From JAICTV01 sp035634055 (lineage in GTDB: Bacteria; Planctomycetota; Phycisphaerae; Tepidisphaerales; Tepidisphaeraceae): 48,481 nucleotides of DNA. A model generated the notes under the pieces. The model did not search any database and was not told the origin of the DNA. It was given only the letters and a program-made list of their open reading frames with translations. Numbering within the stretch: the first letter of the stretch is position 1; each line of letters starts with the position of its first letter. The stretch lies in NCBI GenBank assembly GCA_035634055.1, contig DASQDR010000091.1, positions 1 through 48,481 of the forward strand, in the 5' to 3' direction. A program made the translations under genes and the position numbers. Positions 28,630 to 37,328 of this stretch are shown here, piece by piece.

Positions 28630-29324
28630 CAGACGCTCAGGTGCCGGCTGACGATCTCGTCGGTCAGCTCGCCCGTCGCGCCGTCGGCGACGACGCGGCC
28701 GCGGTTCATGATGTAGAAGCGGTGGCCGAACTCCTTCACGAAGTCAAGGTACTGCTCGACGAGCAGGATGGCCATGTTGCGCTCCTCGGCCAGCTTGCGC
28801 AGGACCGCGCCGATCTGCTGGATGATGTTGGGCTGGATGCCCTCCGTCGGCTCGTCGAGCAGCAACACCTTCGGATCGCCCACCAACGCGCGGGCGATGG
28901 CGAGCTGCTGCTGCTGCCCGCCGGAGAGGTCGCCGCCCATGCGGTTGGCCATCGACTTCAGGACCGGGAAGGTGTCGTAAATTTCCTCCGGGATCTTCTT
29001 CCGGCCGTCCGCTCGCGCCTGAAGGCCGACGAGGAGGTTCTCCTGGATCGTCAGCTTCGGGAAGATCTGCCGCCCCTGCGGGACCAGCGCCAGGCCGGCG
29101 CGCGCGCGGGCGTTGGCGGGGAGCTTGTCCACCTCGCGCTCGCCCAGCCGGATCGAGCCGGCGGAGTGCCGCAGCACGCCCATGACGTTCTTCATCAGCG
29201 TGGTCTTGCCGACGCCGTTGCGGCCCATCAGGCAGGTGATCTGGCCGCGCGGAGCGGTGATGAAAACGTCACGCAGGGCCTGCACGGCGTCGTAGGAGAA
29301 GGAAAGGTTGTCGACCGAAAGCAC
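28629..29324 (-). CDS. urtE: Urea ABC transporter ATP-binding protein UrtE
   Basis: This 231-residue ATPase of the LivF type powers urea import. Walker A is GRNGVGKTTL, the signature region GGDLSGGQQQQLAIARAL and Walker B VLLLDEPTEGIQPNIIQQIG; the last, with its QP-N-I-Q, is characteristic of UrtE. GTG 29324 (MLSVDNLSFSYD) is chosen because GGAGG lies 6 nt upstream and the length then matches the family (about 230); an ATG at 29357 would add 11 residues without an SD. Its stop overlaps ureD. The 145-bp gap to urtD is the largest in urtBCDE. Confidence 0.94.
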   Translation of the reverse strand: MLSVDNLSFSYDAVQALRDVFITAPRGQITCLMGRNGVGKTTLMKNVMGVLRHSAGSIRLGEREVDKLPANARARAGLALVPQGRQIFPKLTIQENLLVGLQARADGRKKIPEEIYDTFPVLKSMANRMGGDLSGGQQQQLAIARALVGDPKVLLLDEPTEGIQPNIIQQIGAVLRKLAEERNMAILLVEQYLDFVKEFGHRFYIMNRGRVVADGATGELTDEIVSRHLSV

Positions 29325-29469
29325 GGCTCGCCTCCACTGCCACCTGACCAGCTTCACCTACACGGGCCCTCGCCCGTGCGTGCGGCGCGGCGGCCGATCG
29401 CTCCTCAACACAGCCGCTGGCCGCCATAGCACATGGGCGAGGCCGATGCCACGTGAAGAACTGCAATTC

Positions 29470-30252
29470 CTACCGCCCCAGGTACGCCTCCACCACGGCT
29501 GGGTTCCGCTGCACCTCGTCCATGGATCCTTCGGCCAGGATCTTTCCCTCGTTCAGCACCGTCACGGTGCTGTTGAGCCGTCGGACGAACTCCATGTCGT
29601 GCTCGATCACGATGACGGTGTGCTGTCCCTTCAGCTCAAGCAGCAGCTCGGCCGTCAGCTCCGTTTCCTTATCCGTCAACCCCGCGGCAGGCTCGTCGAC
29701 GAGCAGGAGCTTGGGGTCGGCGACGATCAGCATGCTCATCTCCAGCCACTGCCGCTGACCGTGGCTGAGGAACCGCGCCGGGACGTGAAGCACGTCGAGC
29801 AGGTGGACGCGCTCGAGCACCGACAGGATCTGCTCGCGCTGGGCGGCCGTCTCGCGGCCCCACAGGTTGCGGAACAACCCGCGCCGGCCCGGGAGCGCGA
29901 GCTCCATGTTCTCGTAGACCGTCAAGCTGTCGAAGACGGTGGGCGTCTGGAACTTGCGCCCGACGCCGAGGCGGGCGATGTCGGCGTCGAGCGCGCGGGT
30001 GATCTCGGTGCGGTTGAAGTAGACCCAGCCGCTCGTCGGGCGCGTCTTGCCGCTGATCACGTCGCACAGCGTCGTCTTGCCGGCGCCGTTGGGGCCGATG
30101 ACGACGCGCAGGTCGTTGAAGTGGACCTTGAACTCGGTGATGTCCAGCGCCCTGAAGCCGTCGAAGGAGACGACGACGTCCTTCACGATCACGCTGTGGC
30201 TGTCGATCGTGTCGACCTCGAGCGGCGGCGGCTTGGGGAGGATGCTTTGCAT
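29470..30252 (-). CDS. urtD: Urea ABC transporter ATP-binding protein UrtD
   Basis: The 260-residue LivG-type ATPase has Walker A GPNGAGKTTL, GVGRKFQTPTVFDSLTVYEN, the unusual signature LSHGQRQWLEMSMLI that is typical of UrtD, and Walker B LLLVDEPAAGLTDKE. It pairs with UrtE to drive the UrtB/UrtC permease. Its ATG overlaps the urtC stop by one base (TGATG), indicating coupled translation. Confidence 0.95.
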   Translation of the reverse strand: MQSILPKPPPLEVDTIDSHSVIVKDVVVSFDGFRALDITEFKVHFNDLRVVIGPNGAGKTTLCDVISGKTRPTSGWVYFNRTEITRALDADIARLGVGRKFQTPTVFDSLTVYENMELALPGRRGLFRNLWGRETAAQREQILSVLERVHLLDVLHVPARFLSHGQRQWLEMSMLIVADPKLLLVDEPAAGLTDKETELTAELLLELKGQHTVIVIEHDMEFVRRLNSTVTVLNEGKILAEGSMDEVQRNPAVVEAYLGR

Positions 30253-31682
30253 CAGACTTGCTCCCCCGCCGTCGACGCGGACGCAGGGATGGTGTTGTCG
30301 CGCAGCGAGCGTCGCGGGCGGGACGTGACCGCCAATACCCGGTGCCCCGCCGCCGCCACCGCCAGGACCGCCACCAGCAGCACGTACTTCCACTGGATGC
30401 GGCCGGCCGCGCCGGCGTCAAAGGCGACGGTGCGGAGGAAGCGCGGCACCAGCCCCAGCGCCTCAAGGAGCACGAACAGCACCACCGCCGCCAGCGGCGC
30501 AGCCGTCAGCGCGATTGGCGCGAAGCCGGCGCGGCGGGCGACGAGCGCCTCGAGCTTGTCCCACACGCCCACGAACCCGTCGGGGAAGTAGAGCACGACC
30601 GCCAGGAACATCGCCCCCTGCACGAACGGCCAAGTGCTCGGCAGATCGCTGGTCATGGCGGAGTAGGTGAAGTTGACCACCATCGCGCCGAAGATCGCCC
30701 CCCACAGCCGCCCGCGCCCGCCGACCGCAACCCAGATGACCATCACGATCGACTCGGCAACGGTCATGTTGTTGGGCGTGATGATGCCGGTCTGCGGGAC
30801 GTAAAGCGCCCCGCCCACCGCGGCCAGCACCGCGGCGACGACGAAGGCGAACAGCTTGAACGCGTAGGGGCGATAGCCGGCGAAGTAGAGCCGCGTCTCC
30901 TTGTCGCGCACCGCCACCAGGATCCGCCCGAGCCGGGACCGCACGATTGCCCGGCAAAGCAGGTACGCCAGCAGCAGCGCGACCAGGCTGGCGAGGTAGA
31001 GGCCAAGGATCCACCCTTTGGCCTGGTTGAGCGGCTTGTAGAAGTTGGTCAGCCCGTTGGTGCCGCCGAGCAGCATCTCGTTGCGGCTGAAGGCGAGCCA
31101 CGCGCCCCAGGCGATCGCCTGGGTGACGATCGAGAAGTAGACGCCGCGCACGCGACTGCGGAAGACGAAGAACCCGATGACGCCGGCGACGACTGCCGGC
31201 AACAGGAAGATCGCCGCCAGCGTGAGCAGCGCGCCGAACGGCGCCGGCAGGTTGAACGGCCGCCAGAAGTGCGGCAGGACGTTCCAGTTGTTGAAGAAGA
31301 GGAACTGGGGGATGTTGTTGTATTCCGGGCGGACGTCGCCGTGGCCGGCGGGCAGCGCGAGGAACATCGCCATCGCGTAGCCGCCGATGCAGAAGAACAG
31401 CGCCTGGCAGAGCGAGAGCACGCCGGTGTAGCCCCAGATCAGGTCGATCCCCAACGCGATCAGCGCGAGCGCGACGTAGCGCCCGAAGCGGTTGAGGATG
31501 TGGTTATCGACCACGCCCGCGAGGCTGAGCGCGGGGACGACCACGAAGAGCAGCGCGAGCAGCGACGCGACGACAATCGCGCGCAGGCGGCGCACGGCCG
31601 GGTCGAGCGCGAGGTCGCGGTGCGCCGCCATCGGCGCGGGCTCGCGCAGGTACTCCAGCGGCTCGGTGGCTGCTTCACGCAT
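30252..31682 (-). CDS. urtC: Urea ABC transporter permease UrtC with C-terminal extension
   Basis: The 476-residue LivM-type permease has about ten membrane segments (first at about 35-58), with ALGIDLIWGYTGVLSLCQAL and GGTNGLTNFY typical of UrtC. The usual UrtC is 360-390 residues; here about 85 residues follow the core after FPDGFVGVWDKLEALV, with two additional predicted membrane segments (LTAAPLAAVVLFVLLEAL and YVLLVAVLAVAAAG). The N-terminus is also long and cytosolic. It overlaps urtB by 8 bp and urtD by 1 bp. Confidence 0.93.
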   Translation of the reverse strand: MREAATEPLEYLREPAPMAAHRDLALDPAVRRLRAIVVASLLALLFVVVPALSLAGVVDNHILNRFGRYVALALIALGIDLIWGYTGVLSLCQALFFCIGGYAMAMFLALPAGHGDVRPEYNNIPQFLFFNNWNVLPHFWRPFNLPAPFGALLTLAAIFLLPAVVAGVIGFFVFRSRVRGVYFSIVTQAIAWGAWLAFSRNEMLLGGTNGLTNFYKPLNQAKGWILGLYLASLVALLLAYLLCRAIVRSRLGRILVAVRDKETRLYFAGYRPYAFKLFAFVVAAVLAAVGGALYVPQTGIITPNNMTVAESIVMVIWVAVGGRGRLWGAIFGAMVVNFTYSAMTSDLPSTWPFVQGAMFLAVVLYFPDGFVGVWDKLEALVARRAGFAPIALTAAPLAAVVLFVLLEALGLVPRFLRTVAFDAGAAGRIQWKYVLLVAVLAVAAAGHRVLAVTSRPRRSLRDNTIPASASTAGEQV

Positions 31683-33417
31683 CGGCCACCCGGCCCTTCG
31701 GCGGGAACAGCCCGGCCGGCCGCCACTGGAGGAACAGGATCACCATCACCAGCACCGCGATCTTCCCGTAGATCACCGCGCCCGTGCCGCTGATGAGCGG
31801 CTCGAGGTACTTGCTGAAAAATCCGAGCCCCGCCCCCGCGACCAGCGCCCCGGCGAGCTTGCCGACGCCGCCGACCACGACCACCATGAAGCTGTCGACG
31901 ATGTAACCCTGGCCCATCTGCGGGTTGATCTTGTCGAACAGCGGCACGACCACGCCCGCCAGTCCGGCGAGGCCCGCCCCGAAGGCGAACGTGAGCGCGT
32001 CCACGCGCCGCGTCGCCACGCCCAGGGCGGCGGCCATCTCGCGGTTCTGCGTGGTGGCGCGCAGCAGCAGCCCGAGCTTGGTGCGGTTCACGACCAGCCA
32101 GACGGCCACGATACAGAGCAGGCAGAAGACGATGATGAAGACGCGGTTGCGCGGCAGGATCAGGTCGTGGGCCACCTCCCACCCGCCGACCATCCACGCC
32201 GGCGGCGTGACCGAGAGCGTGTCGCCGTACGCCACCCGCGCGGTCTGGATCAGCACCAGGCTGATGCCCCACGTCGCCAGCAGCGTCTCGAGCGGGCGGC
32301 CGTAAAGGTGACGGACGACGAGCCATTCGCACGCCAGCCCCACCACTGCCGAAACCCCAAACGCGATCGGCACCGCCGCCAGCGGGTAGTAGTTGAACCA
32401 CGGCCCGGGCACGCCATCAGCCGTCTTGAACCAGTTGGAGACGACGAACGTGGTGAAGGCCCCGACCATCATGAATTCGCCGTGGGCCATGTTGATCACG
32501 CCCATCAACCCGAAGACGATCGACAGCCCCAGCGCCAGCAGCACCAGGATGCTGGTCAGCGACAGCCCGTCGAACGTGATCTTTACCCACTTGACGATGC
32601 GCTGATAGCGGTCTGCCTTTGCCGTCGCGGCGGTGATGATGGACTGAAGTTCGGCGTCGCCGGCGTTCTCGTTCGCCTCGCGGGCGCGCTGAAGGCTCCC
32701 AACGGCGCGCTCGGAGCCAACCTGCCCGAGCGTCCTGGCGGCGGCGACGCGGGCGGCGCGATCCGCCCCGGCCAGTTCGATCCGTGCGATCGATTCCTTC
32801 AGATCGGTAGCGAAGCGGCCGGTGGGGTCTTTCTCGAGTTGCGCCTTCAGCGCCGGGAGCAGGGCGACGTCAATGCGGTCTCCGGCCTCGGTGATGGCGG
32901 CCTGTCGCCGGGCGGGATCGGGATCATTCAGCGACAGCGCCGACACGATCGCCGACACGTCCTTGCGCTCGCCCCGGCTGGCGGCGAGGACGTTCTTGCC
33001 GCTGGGCAGCTTCTCGGCGTACTGCGGCTTGCCATCCGCGCCCGTCAACGGCGCAGCCGAGAAGGCGTCGAGCAGTGGGTAGACGTCGCGCCCGTCAACG
33101 CGCGCTTTCGACCCGTAGATGACCAGAGCGCCGTCGCGGTCTTCCAGCAGCCCGGTGCGGAACGCATCCAGGAGCGGAATCAACCGCGCGTCGCCAGCAT
33201 TGGCAAGCTGCGCGAAGATGGCCTCGCGATCCTTGCCCTTCGCCTCCTTGAGCTGCCGCACCGCTGCCTTCAGCGGCTCGGCAATCGCCTCGGCCTTGCC
33301 GTCAGCCCCGGCAGCGGCATGCGCGATGCCGGCGGGCGCGAACAACAGAACCACGGACAGAAGGCAGATCAGTCGTCGCAACAGAAGATGGCCCGAAGCG
33401 GGCGCCACCGGTATCAC
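31675..33417 (-). CDS. urtB: Urea ABC transporter permease UrtB
   Basis: The 580-residue protein starts with a signal peptide (LICLLSVVLLFAPAGIAHA) and a periplasmic region of about 240 residues with HEAT-like helices, then a LivH-type permease (from about residue 275: SLTSILVLLALGLSIVFGLMGVINMAHGEFMMVG). The long N-terminal region is common in proteobacterial UrtB. GTG 33417 is preferred because GGAGG lies 4 nt upstream; GTG 33432 would add five residues. The stop overlaps urtC by 8 bp. Hairpins separate it from urtA. Confidence 0.93.
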   Translation of the reverse strand: MIPVAPASGHLLLRRLICLLSVVLLFAPAGIAHAAAGADGKAEAIAEPLKAAVRQLKEAKGKDREAIFAQLANAGDARLIPLLDAFRTGLLEDRDGALVIYGSKARVDGRDVYPLLDAFSAAPLTGADGKPQYAEKLPSGKNVLAASRGERKDVSAIVSALSLNDPDPARRQAAITEAGDRIDVALLPALKAQLEKDPTGRFATDLKESIARIELAGADRAARVAAARTLGQVGSERAVGSLQRAREANENAGDAELQSIITAATAKADRYQRIVKWVKITFDGLSLTSILVLLALGLSIVFGLMGVINMAHGEFMMVGAFTTFVVSNWFKTADGVPGPWFNYYPLAAVPIAFGVSAVVGLACEWLVVRHLYGRPLETLLATWGISLVLIQTARVAYGDTLSVTPPAWMVGGWEVAHDLILPRNRVFIIVFCLLCIVAVWLVVNRTKLGLLLRATTQNREMAAALGVATRRVDALTFAFGAGLAGLAGVVVPLFDKINPQMGQGYIVDSFMVVVVGGVGKLAGALVAGAGLGFFSKYLEPLISGTGAVIYGKIAVLVMVILFLQWRPAGLFPPKGRVADA

Positions 33418-33455
33418 GCGGCCTCCACGCACTCACCCCATCGCACTCACCCCGG

Positions 33456-33476
33456 ACCAAACCTCGCTGGTTTGGT
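33456..33476. terminator. Hairpin between urtA and urtB (first)
   Basis: ACCAAACC (33456-33463) pairs perfectly with GGTTTGGT (33469-33476) around TCGCT. It lies 39 bp before the urtB start on the minus strand. It may act as an attenuator together with the larger structure at 33498-33569. Confidence 0.5.
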
Positions 33477-33497
33477 GCACGCACGTCTGGTCATGTA

Positions 33498-33569
33498 ATG
33501 CCGTCGGGCCGGGGCGCCGGCAGGCGAGTTTCCTCGCACCACCGGCGCCCGCGACCGCCGCAACGGCAT
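33498..33569. terminator. Three-tier hairpin between urtA and urtB
   Basis: ATGCCGT (33498-33504) pairs with 33563-33569, GGGCGCCGG (33512-33520) with 33542-33550 and GCGAG (33524-33528) with 33533-33537, giving a long interrupted stem. It lies 68 bp after the urtA stop and could make most transcripts end there, leaving urtA more expressed than urtBCDE. Confidence 0.6.
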
Positions 33570-33637
33570 CCGTGACGCGCACGCGCTCTTTCGATCACTG
33601 GCGCGCTTGCCGCGCTGGCGTCACGCCGCGCCCCGAG

Positions 33638-34951
33638 CTACTCCGCCTTGCCGATGAGCTTCTTCAGCTCTTCCGGCGGGTGGAGATAGCTGCTGAACGA
33701 CTCGGGCTCGACCAGGCCGGGCGTCTGCCAGACGATGTCGAACTGCCCGTTCGCCTTGATCTCGCCGATCAGCACCGGCTTGTAGGTGTGGTGGTTGGTG
33801 GCGTGCATCTTCTTCTTGCCACCGGGGGCGTCGAACTCAAGCCCCCCGACCGCCGGCACGACCTGGTCGATGTTGAAGCTGCCTGCCTTCTCGACCGCCT
33901 GCTTCCAGACGTAGACGCCGAAGTACGCCGCCTCGATCGGATCGTCGGTCACGCGGTTCTCGCCGCCCGGCAGGTTCATCTTCTTGCAGTACGCCTTGAA
34001 CGCATCGGCGAACTTCTTGTTCTCGGGCGTGTCGATCGACTGGTAATAGTTCCACGCCGCGAGGTGGCCGACCAGCTTCTCGGTCTCCATCGAGCGCAGC
34101 TCGTCTTCGGCGACGGAGAAGGCGACCACCGGGCATTTCTCGGCCGTCAGCCCCTGGTTGGCGAACTCCTTGTAGAACGGGACGTTGCTGTCGCCGTTGA
34201 TGGTCGAGAGGATGCAGGCGTCGCCGTCCTTGGCGAAGTCCTTCACCTTGCCGACGATCGTCTGGTAGTCGCTGAAGCCGAAGGGCGTGTACTCCTCGAC
34301 GATGTTGCTCTGCGGGACGCCCTTGCTGAGCAGGAACGCCTTGAGCACCTTGTTGGCCGTGCGCGGGAAGACGTAGTCGGTGCCGAGCAGGTAGAACTTC
34401 TTCTTCGCGCCGCCGTCCTTGCTCATCATGTACTCAGCGGCGGGGATGAGCTGCTGGTTCGGGCTGGCGCCGGTGTAGAAGATGTTGGGCGATTGCTCCT
34501 CGCCCTCGTACTGCACGGGGTAGAACAGCAGCCCGCCGCCGTAGGGGTTGTCGGCGGGCGTGTACTTCGCCTCGAAGACCGGCAGCACGCTCTTGCGGCT
34601 GACGGAGGTCCAGCACCCGAAGGTGACGGCGACCTTGTCCTGCACGATGAGCTGCTTGGCCTTCTCGGCGAACAGCGGCCAGTTGCTCGCCGGGTCCACC
34701 ACGACCGGCTCGATCTTGTAGCTCTTGCCGCCAACCTTCACGCCGCCGGCGGTGTTGATCTCCTCGGCGGCCATCAGCACGACGTCCTTGAGCGACGTCT
34801 CGGAAATGGCCATGGTTCCGCTGAGCGAGTGGAGGACGCCGATCTTGACCGTCTCCTGCGCCCAGGCGGCCGAGGCCAACCCGAGCGCCGCCAGGGCGGC
34901 CACGCCGCAGGTCACGCGCTTCAACCCGTTCTTCAAATTCGTCAGTCGCAT
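33638..34951 (-). CDS. urtA: Urea ABC transporter substrate-binding protein UrtA
   Basis: The 437-residue periplasmic binding protein has a signal peptide (residues 1-31, ending ASAAWA) and the Peripla_BP fold. VKIGVLHSLSGTMAISETSL, FGCWTSVSRKSVLPVFE and LLFYPVQYEGEEQSPNIFYTG are typical of UrtA. It captures urea (or short-chain amides) and delivers it to UrtBC. ATG 34951 has TAGGAGA upstream. It is first in the urt operon, followed by strong hairpins before urtB, consistent with higher expression of the binding protein. Confidence 0.96.
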   Translation of the reverse strand: MRLTNLKNGLKRVTCGVAALAALGLASAAWAQETVKIGVLHSLSGTMAISETSLKDVVLMAAEEINTAGGVKVGGKSYKIEPVVVDPASNWPLFAEKAKQLIVQDKVAVTFGCWTSVSRKSVLPVFEAKYTPADNPYGGGLLFYPVQYEGEEQSPNIFYTGASPNQQLIPAAEYMMSKDGGAKKKFYLLGTDYVFPRTANKVLKAFLLSKGVPQSNIVEEYTPFGFSDYQTIVGKVKDFAKDGDACILSTINGDSNVPFYKEFANQGLTAEKCPVVAFSVAEDELRSMETEKLVGHLAAWNYYQSIDTPENKKFADAFKAYCKKMNLPGGENRVTDDPIEAAYFGVYVWKQAVEKAGSFNIDQVVPAVGGLEFDAPGGKKKMHATNHHTYKPVLIGEIKANGQFDIVWQTPGLVEPESFSSYLHPPEELKKLIGKAE

Positions 34952-35103
34952 CGTATCTCCTATCCGCCGGTGACACGGGGCGCGCCGATGCGCGCGGCCG
35001 ACGTCCCGGCTTACCGTTGGCGGCGGCCGCCCCGCGCCCGAAAGGCGCGAGGGCAGCCGCAGCGGTGTTTCTTCCCTTCGATCCTGAAACTGTGCGGTGA
35101 ACG

Positions 35104-35135
35104 GCGCCGCGGGCAGCCCCGGAGCTGTGCGGCGC
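35104..35135 (-). terminator. Hairpin after the outer-membrane protein gene
   Basis: GCGCCGC (35104-35110) pairs with GCGGCGC (35129-35135), with an inner CAGC/GCTG stem (35114-35117 with 35124-35127), 10 nt beyond the stop of the 35145 gene on the minus strand. It probably separates that gene from urtA. There is no T-run. Confidence 0.5.
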
Positions 35136-35144
35136 TGGGGTGGG

Positions 35145-36110
35145 CTAGAAGGTCATGCTCACGCCGAAGGCGGCGACGATGTCGTCCTCGCCGTCGCCGG
35201 TCCCCTCGTTGAAGTCGTCCACGCCCTCGCCGTAGAAGTAGTACATGACGCTGGCGTACGCGCTCCACGAGCCGTAATCGGACGGGATGAACGCCAGCGG
35301 CACCGACGCCTTCAGGCCGACGGTGGCGAAGCCGAACACCTCGTCATCCTCGTAGAAATCGCTGAACCCCAGCCCGACGCGCGCCGGAACGCTGAGCGCC
35401 AGCGGGTAGGTCCCTTCCTTGCCGAAGGTGTAGATGGTGGGCTCGACGCCCAGCTCGACATAGATGCCCTCGTCGGAGCCGCTGCCGGCCTTGCCGTCGG
35501 TCTCGATGAAGACCAGCCCGTACGGCTTGAGCGCGAACCCGCCGCCGCCCCACAGGTCGGTGTCGTTGAAGCTTACCTTCGCCTGGTAGTTCTTGCTGGT
35601 GCCGAACCCGTCGTTGGGGCTCACGAACTCCCAGTAGGAGAGGTTGAGGTTGAAGTTCTTGGCCAAGTCGATCGAGAACCCGACGTACCAGTCGAACTCG
35701 TACCAGATGTCGGTGGTGCTGACGCCCGGCGTGCCGCTGGCGAGCCCGGCGTCGGTGTGCTGCGAGTGCAGGCTGTTCCAGATGCCGACGAAGCCGACGA
35801 CCTTGCTCAGCGCGCCCTCACCCTCGTAGAGGGTGAAGTCCAGTTCCGCGTACGGCTGGGCGATGAAGCCCTGGTCTTCCAGGACCAGGCCGCGGGAGAT
35901 GTAGTGGGTGGGGAAGTCGACGCCGACCAGCCCGTGAACCTTGAGGTTATTCGACGGCGCGGGGGTGTCGGCGCCGGTGCCGGGCTGAATCTGCTCGCCG
36001 GTGCCGCGCCGCTCGGGCGCGGTTTCCTGCGGCGGCGTCGTCTGCGCCATCGCGACGCCCGATGCCAGCACAACTCCAAGACCAGCCAAACGCTTCATGA
36101 GATGCTTCAT
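35145..36110 (-). CDS. Putative outer-membrane beta-barrel protein in the urea cluster
   Basis: This 321-residue protein has a signal peptide (about 1-22, ending GVAMAQ), a short Pro/Thr-rich linker and a series of alternating amphipathic strands rich in Tyr, Phe, Trp and Gly (FPTHYISRGLVLEDQGFIAQ, DIWYEFDWYVGFSIDL, NLNLSYWEFVS), ending in Phe (VSMTF) as outer-membrane barrels do. It resembles poorly characterised TorF/porin-like families, but I cannot name it. It sits between ureG and urtA, so a role in letting urea or nickel cross the outer membrane is a reasonable guess. ATG 36110 (MKHLMKR) is likely; ATG 36098 is possible. Confidence 0.7.
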   Translation of the reverse strand: MKHLMKRLAGLGVVLASGVAMAQTTPPQETAPERRGTGEQIQPGTGADTPAPSNNLKVHGLVGVDFPTHYISRGLVLEDQGFIAQPYAELDFTLYEGEGALSKVVGFVGIWNSLHSQHTDAGLASGTPGVSTTDIWYEFDWYVGFSIDLAKNFNLNLSYWEFVSPNDGFGTSKNYQAKVSFNDTDLWGGGGFALKPYGLVFIETDGKAGSGSDEGIYVELGVEPTIYTFGKEGTYPLALSVPARVGLGFSDFYEDDEVFGFATVGLKASVPLAFIPSDYGSWSAYASVMYYFYGEGVDDFNEGTGDGEDDIVAAFGVSMTF

Positions 36111-36544
36111 TGACCGCGAACCAACCTTCCCGGAAGTGAATTCCGTTCCCGCCTCGTCGCGCCGCTGTCGGCGGCGTACCGCGTGGGACGCAGGCGCCGT
36201 GCCCTCTGGCGCGCCGCTCCCGGGGCGCACGAAGAACGCGGACAGGCGCAACTGCTGATCCCAAACCGATGTTGCCCGACGACCGAGAACCGGAATTGAA
36301 CGTGTCCCTCGCCGCCCCGCGGACTCCCGCGTAACCCGCTGCGAGGGAACTCATCGGACCGCTTTAACAAACGCGATACCAGTCGCCGCAGCCGCGTTTT
36401 TATGCGTCGGGGCGGCGGTCGGCGCGGGCGGGAGGTAGGGGAAAGCAGCAGCCGGGGCGTTCGCAACGCGAGATCGACTGTTTTTTGGGCAGGTGGCGCG
36501 AACGGATGTACTGTAATTACGCCGATCGCAACACAAGTTGCGCC
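36111..36544. other. 434-bp gene-free stretch between ureG and the barrel gene
   Basis: No credible gene is visible on either strand. It contains locally A/T-rich patches, for example TGTAATTACG near 36510 and TTTTTTGGG near 36480, unlike the surroundings. An inverted pair AAACGCG/CGCGTTT with a 17-nt loop lies near 36370-36400. It probably holds the promoter of the barrel gene and perhaps a terminator for ureFG; I find no convincing riboswitch. Confidence 0.4.
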
Positions 36545-37303
36545 TCACGGCTGCGCGGGGACGCCCGCCCCCGCGGCACGCAGCGCGATCGACGCGCGCC
36601 AAGCGCTCATCACGTGCTCGACGATCGCCGCCACGCCCTCGCCGTGCTTGAGCTGCCCGAAGATGATCGGCCCGCGGCCGCGCATGCGGCGGGCGTCGTG
36701 GTCCATCACGTCCAGGTTCGCGCCCACGATCAGCGCCAGGTCGGTCTTGTTGATGATCAGCAGGTCCGACTGCGTGATGCCCGGCCCGCCCTTGCGCGGG
36801 ACCTTGTCGCCGCCGGCGACGTCGATCACGTAGATGGTGTAGTCCGCCAGCTCACGGCTGAAGTGGGCGGCGAGGTTGTCGCCGCCGCTCTCGATCAGCA
36901 GCAGGTCGGGCGAGAATTGCTCGGTCAGGTCCTCCAGCGCGAGCAGGTTGGCGGCGATATCGTCGCGGATGGCGGCGTGCGGGCAACCGCCGGTCTCGAC
37001 GGCGCGAATTCGCTCCGCCGGCAGCGCCTTGTTGCGGATGAGGAACTCGCCGTCCTCGCGGGTGAAGATGTCGTTGGTCACTGCCGCCAGGTTGGTCCGG
37101 TCGCGCAGGGCCAGGCAGAGCTGGAGCATCAGCGCCGTCTTGCCGCTGCCGACCGGCCCGCCGATGCCGACGGTGAACGCCCGCTGGGTGAAGTCGCGAT
37201 ACGCCAGCGGCATCGGCCGGTGCTGGAAATCCCCGGGATCATCCAGGGCGGGGTGAGTGTGGCCGTGGGCGGAGACGGGCGACGCGGGGAGATCGAGCGG
37301 CAT
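36545..37303 (-). CDS. ureG: Urease accessory GTPase UreG
   Basis: The 252-residue SIMIBI GTPase delivers nickel to urease in a GTP-dependent complex with UreD and UreF. Motifs are the P-loop GGPVGSGKTAL, TNDIFTREDGEFL, the nickel-binding Cys-Pro-His in ETGGCPHAAIRDD, ESGGDNLAA and the G4 motif NKTDL. About 45 N-terminal residues precede the core and contain HGHTHP, a possible metal-binding patch; typical UreG is about 205 residues. AAAGGAAG precedes ATG 37303. It follows ureF by 25 bp. Confidence 0.95.
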   Translation of the reverse strand: MPLDLPASPVSAHGHTHPALDDPGDFQHRPMPLAYRDFTQRAFTVGIGGPVGSGKTALMLQLCLALRDRTNLAAVTNDIFTREDGEFLIRNKALPAERIRAVETGGCPHAAIRDDIAANLLALEDLTEQFSPDLLLIESGGDNLAAHFSRELADYTIYVIDVAGGDKVPRKGGPGITQSDLLIINKTDLALIVGANLDVMDHDARRMRGRGPIIFGQLKHGEGVAAIVEHVMSAWRASIALRAAGAGVPAQP

Positions 37304-37328
37304 GCGCTTCCTTTTGCGAAACGTGCGA

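Noticed and set aside
36111..36544. Riboswitch upstream of the urea genes
   Set aside because: I could not recognise any known nickel, guanidine or glutamine riboswitch core in either direction; only weak hairpins are visible.
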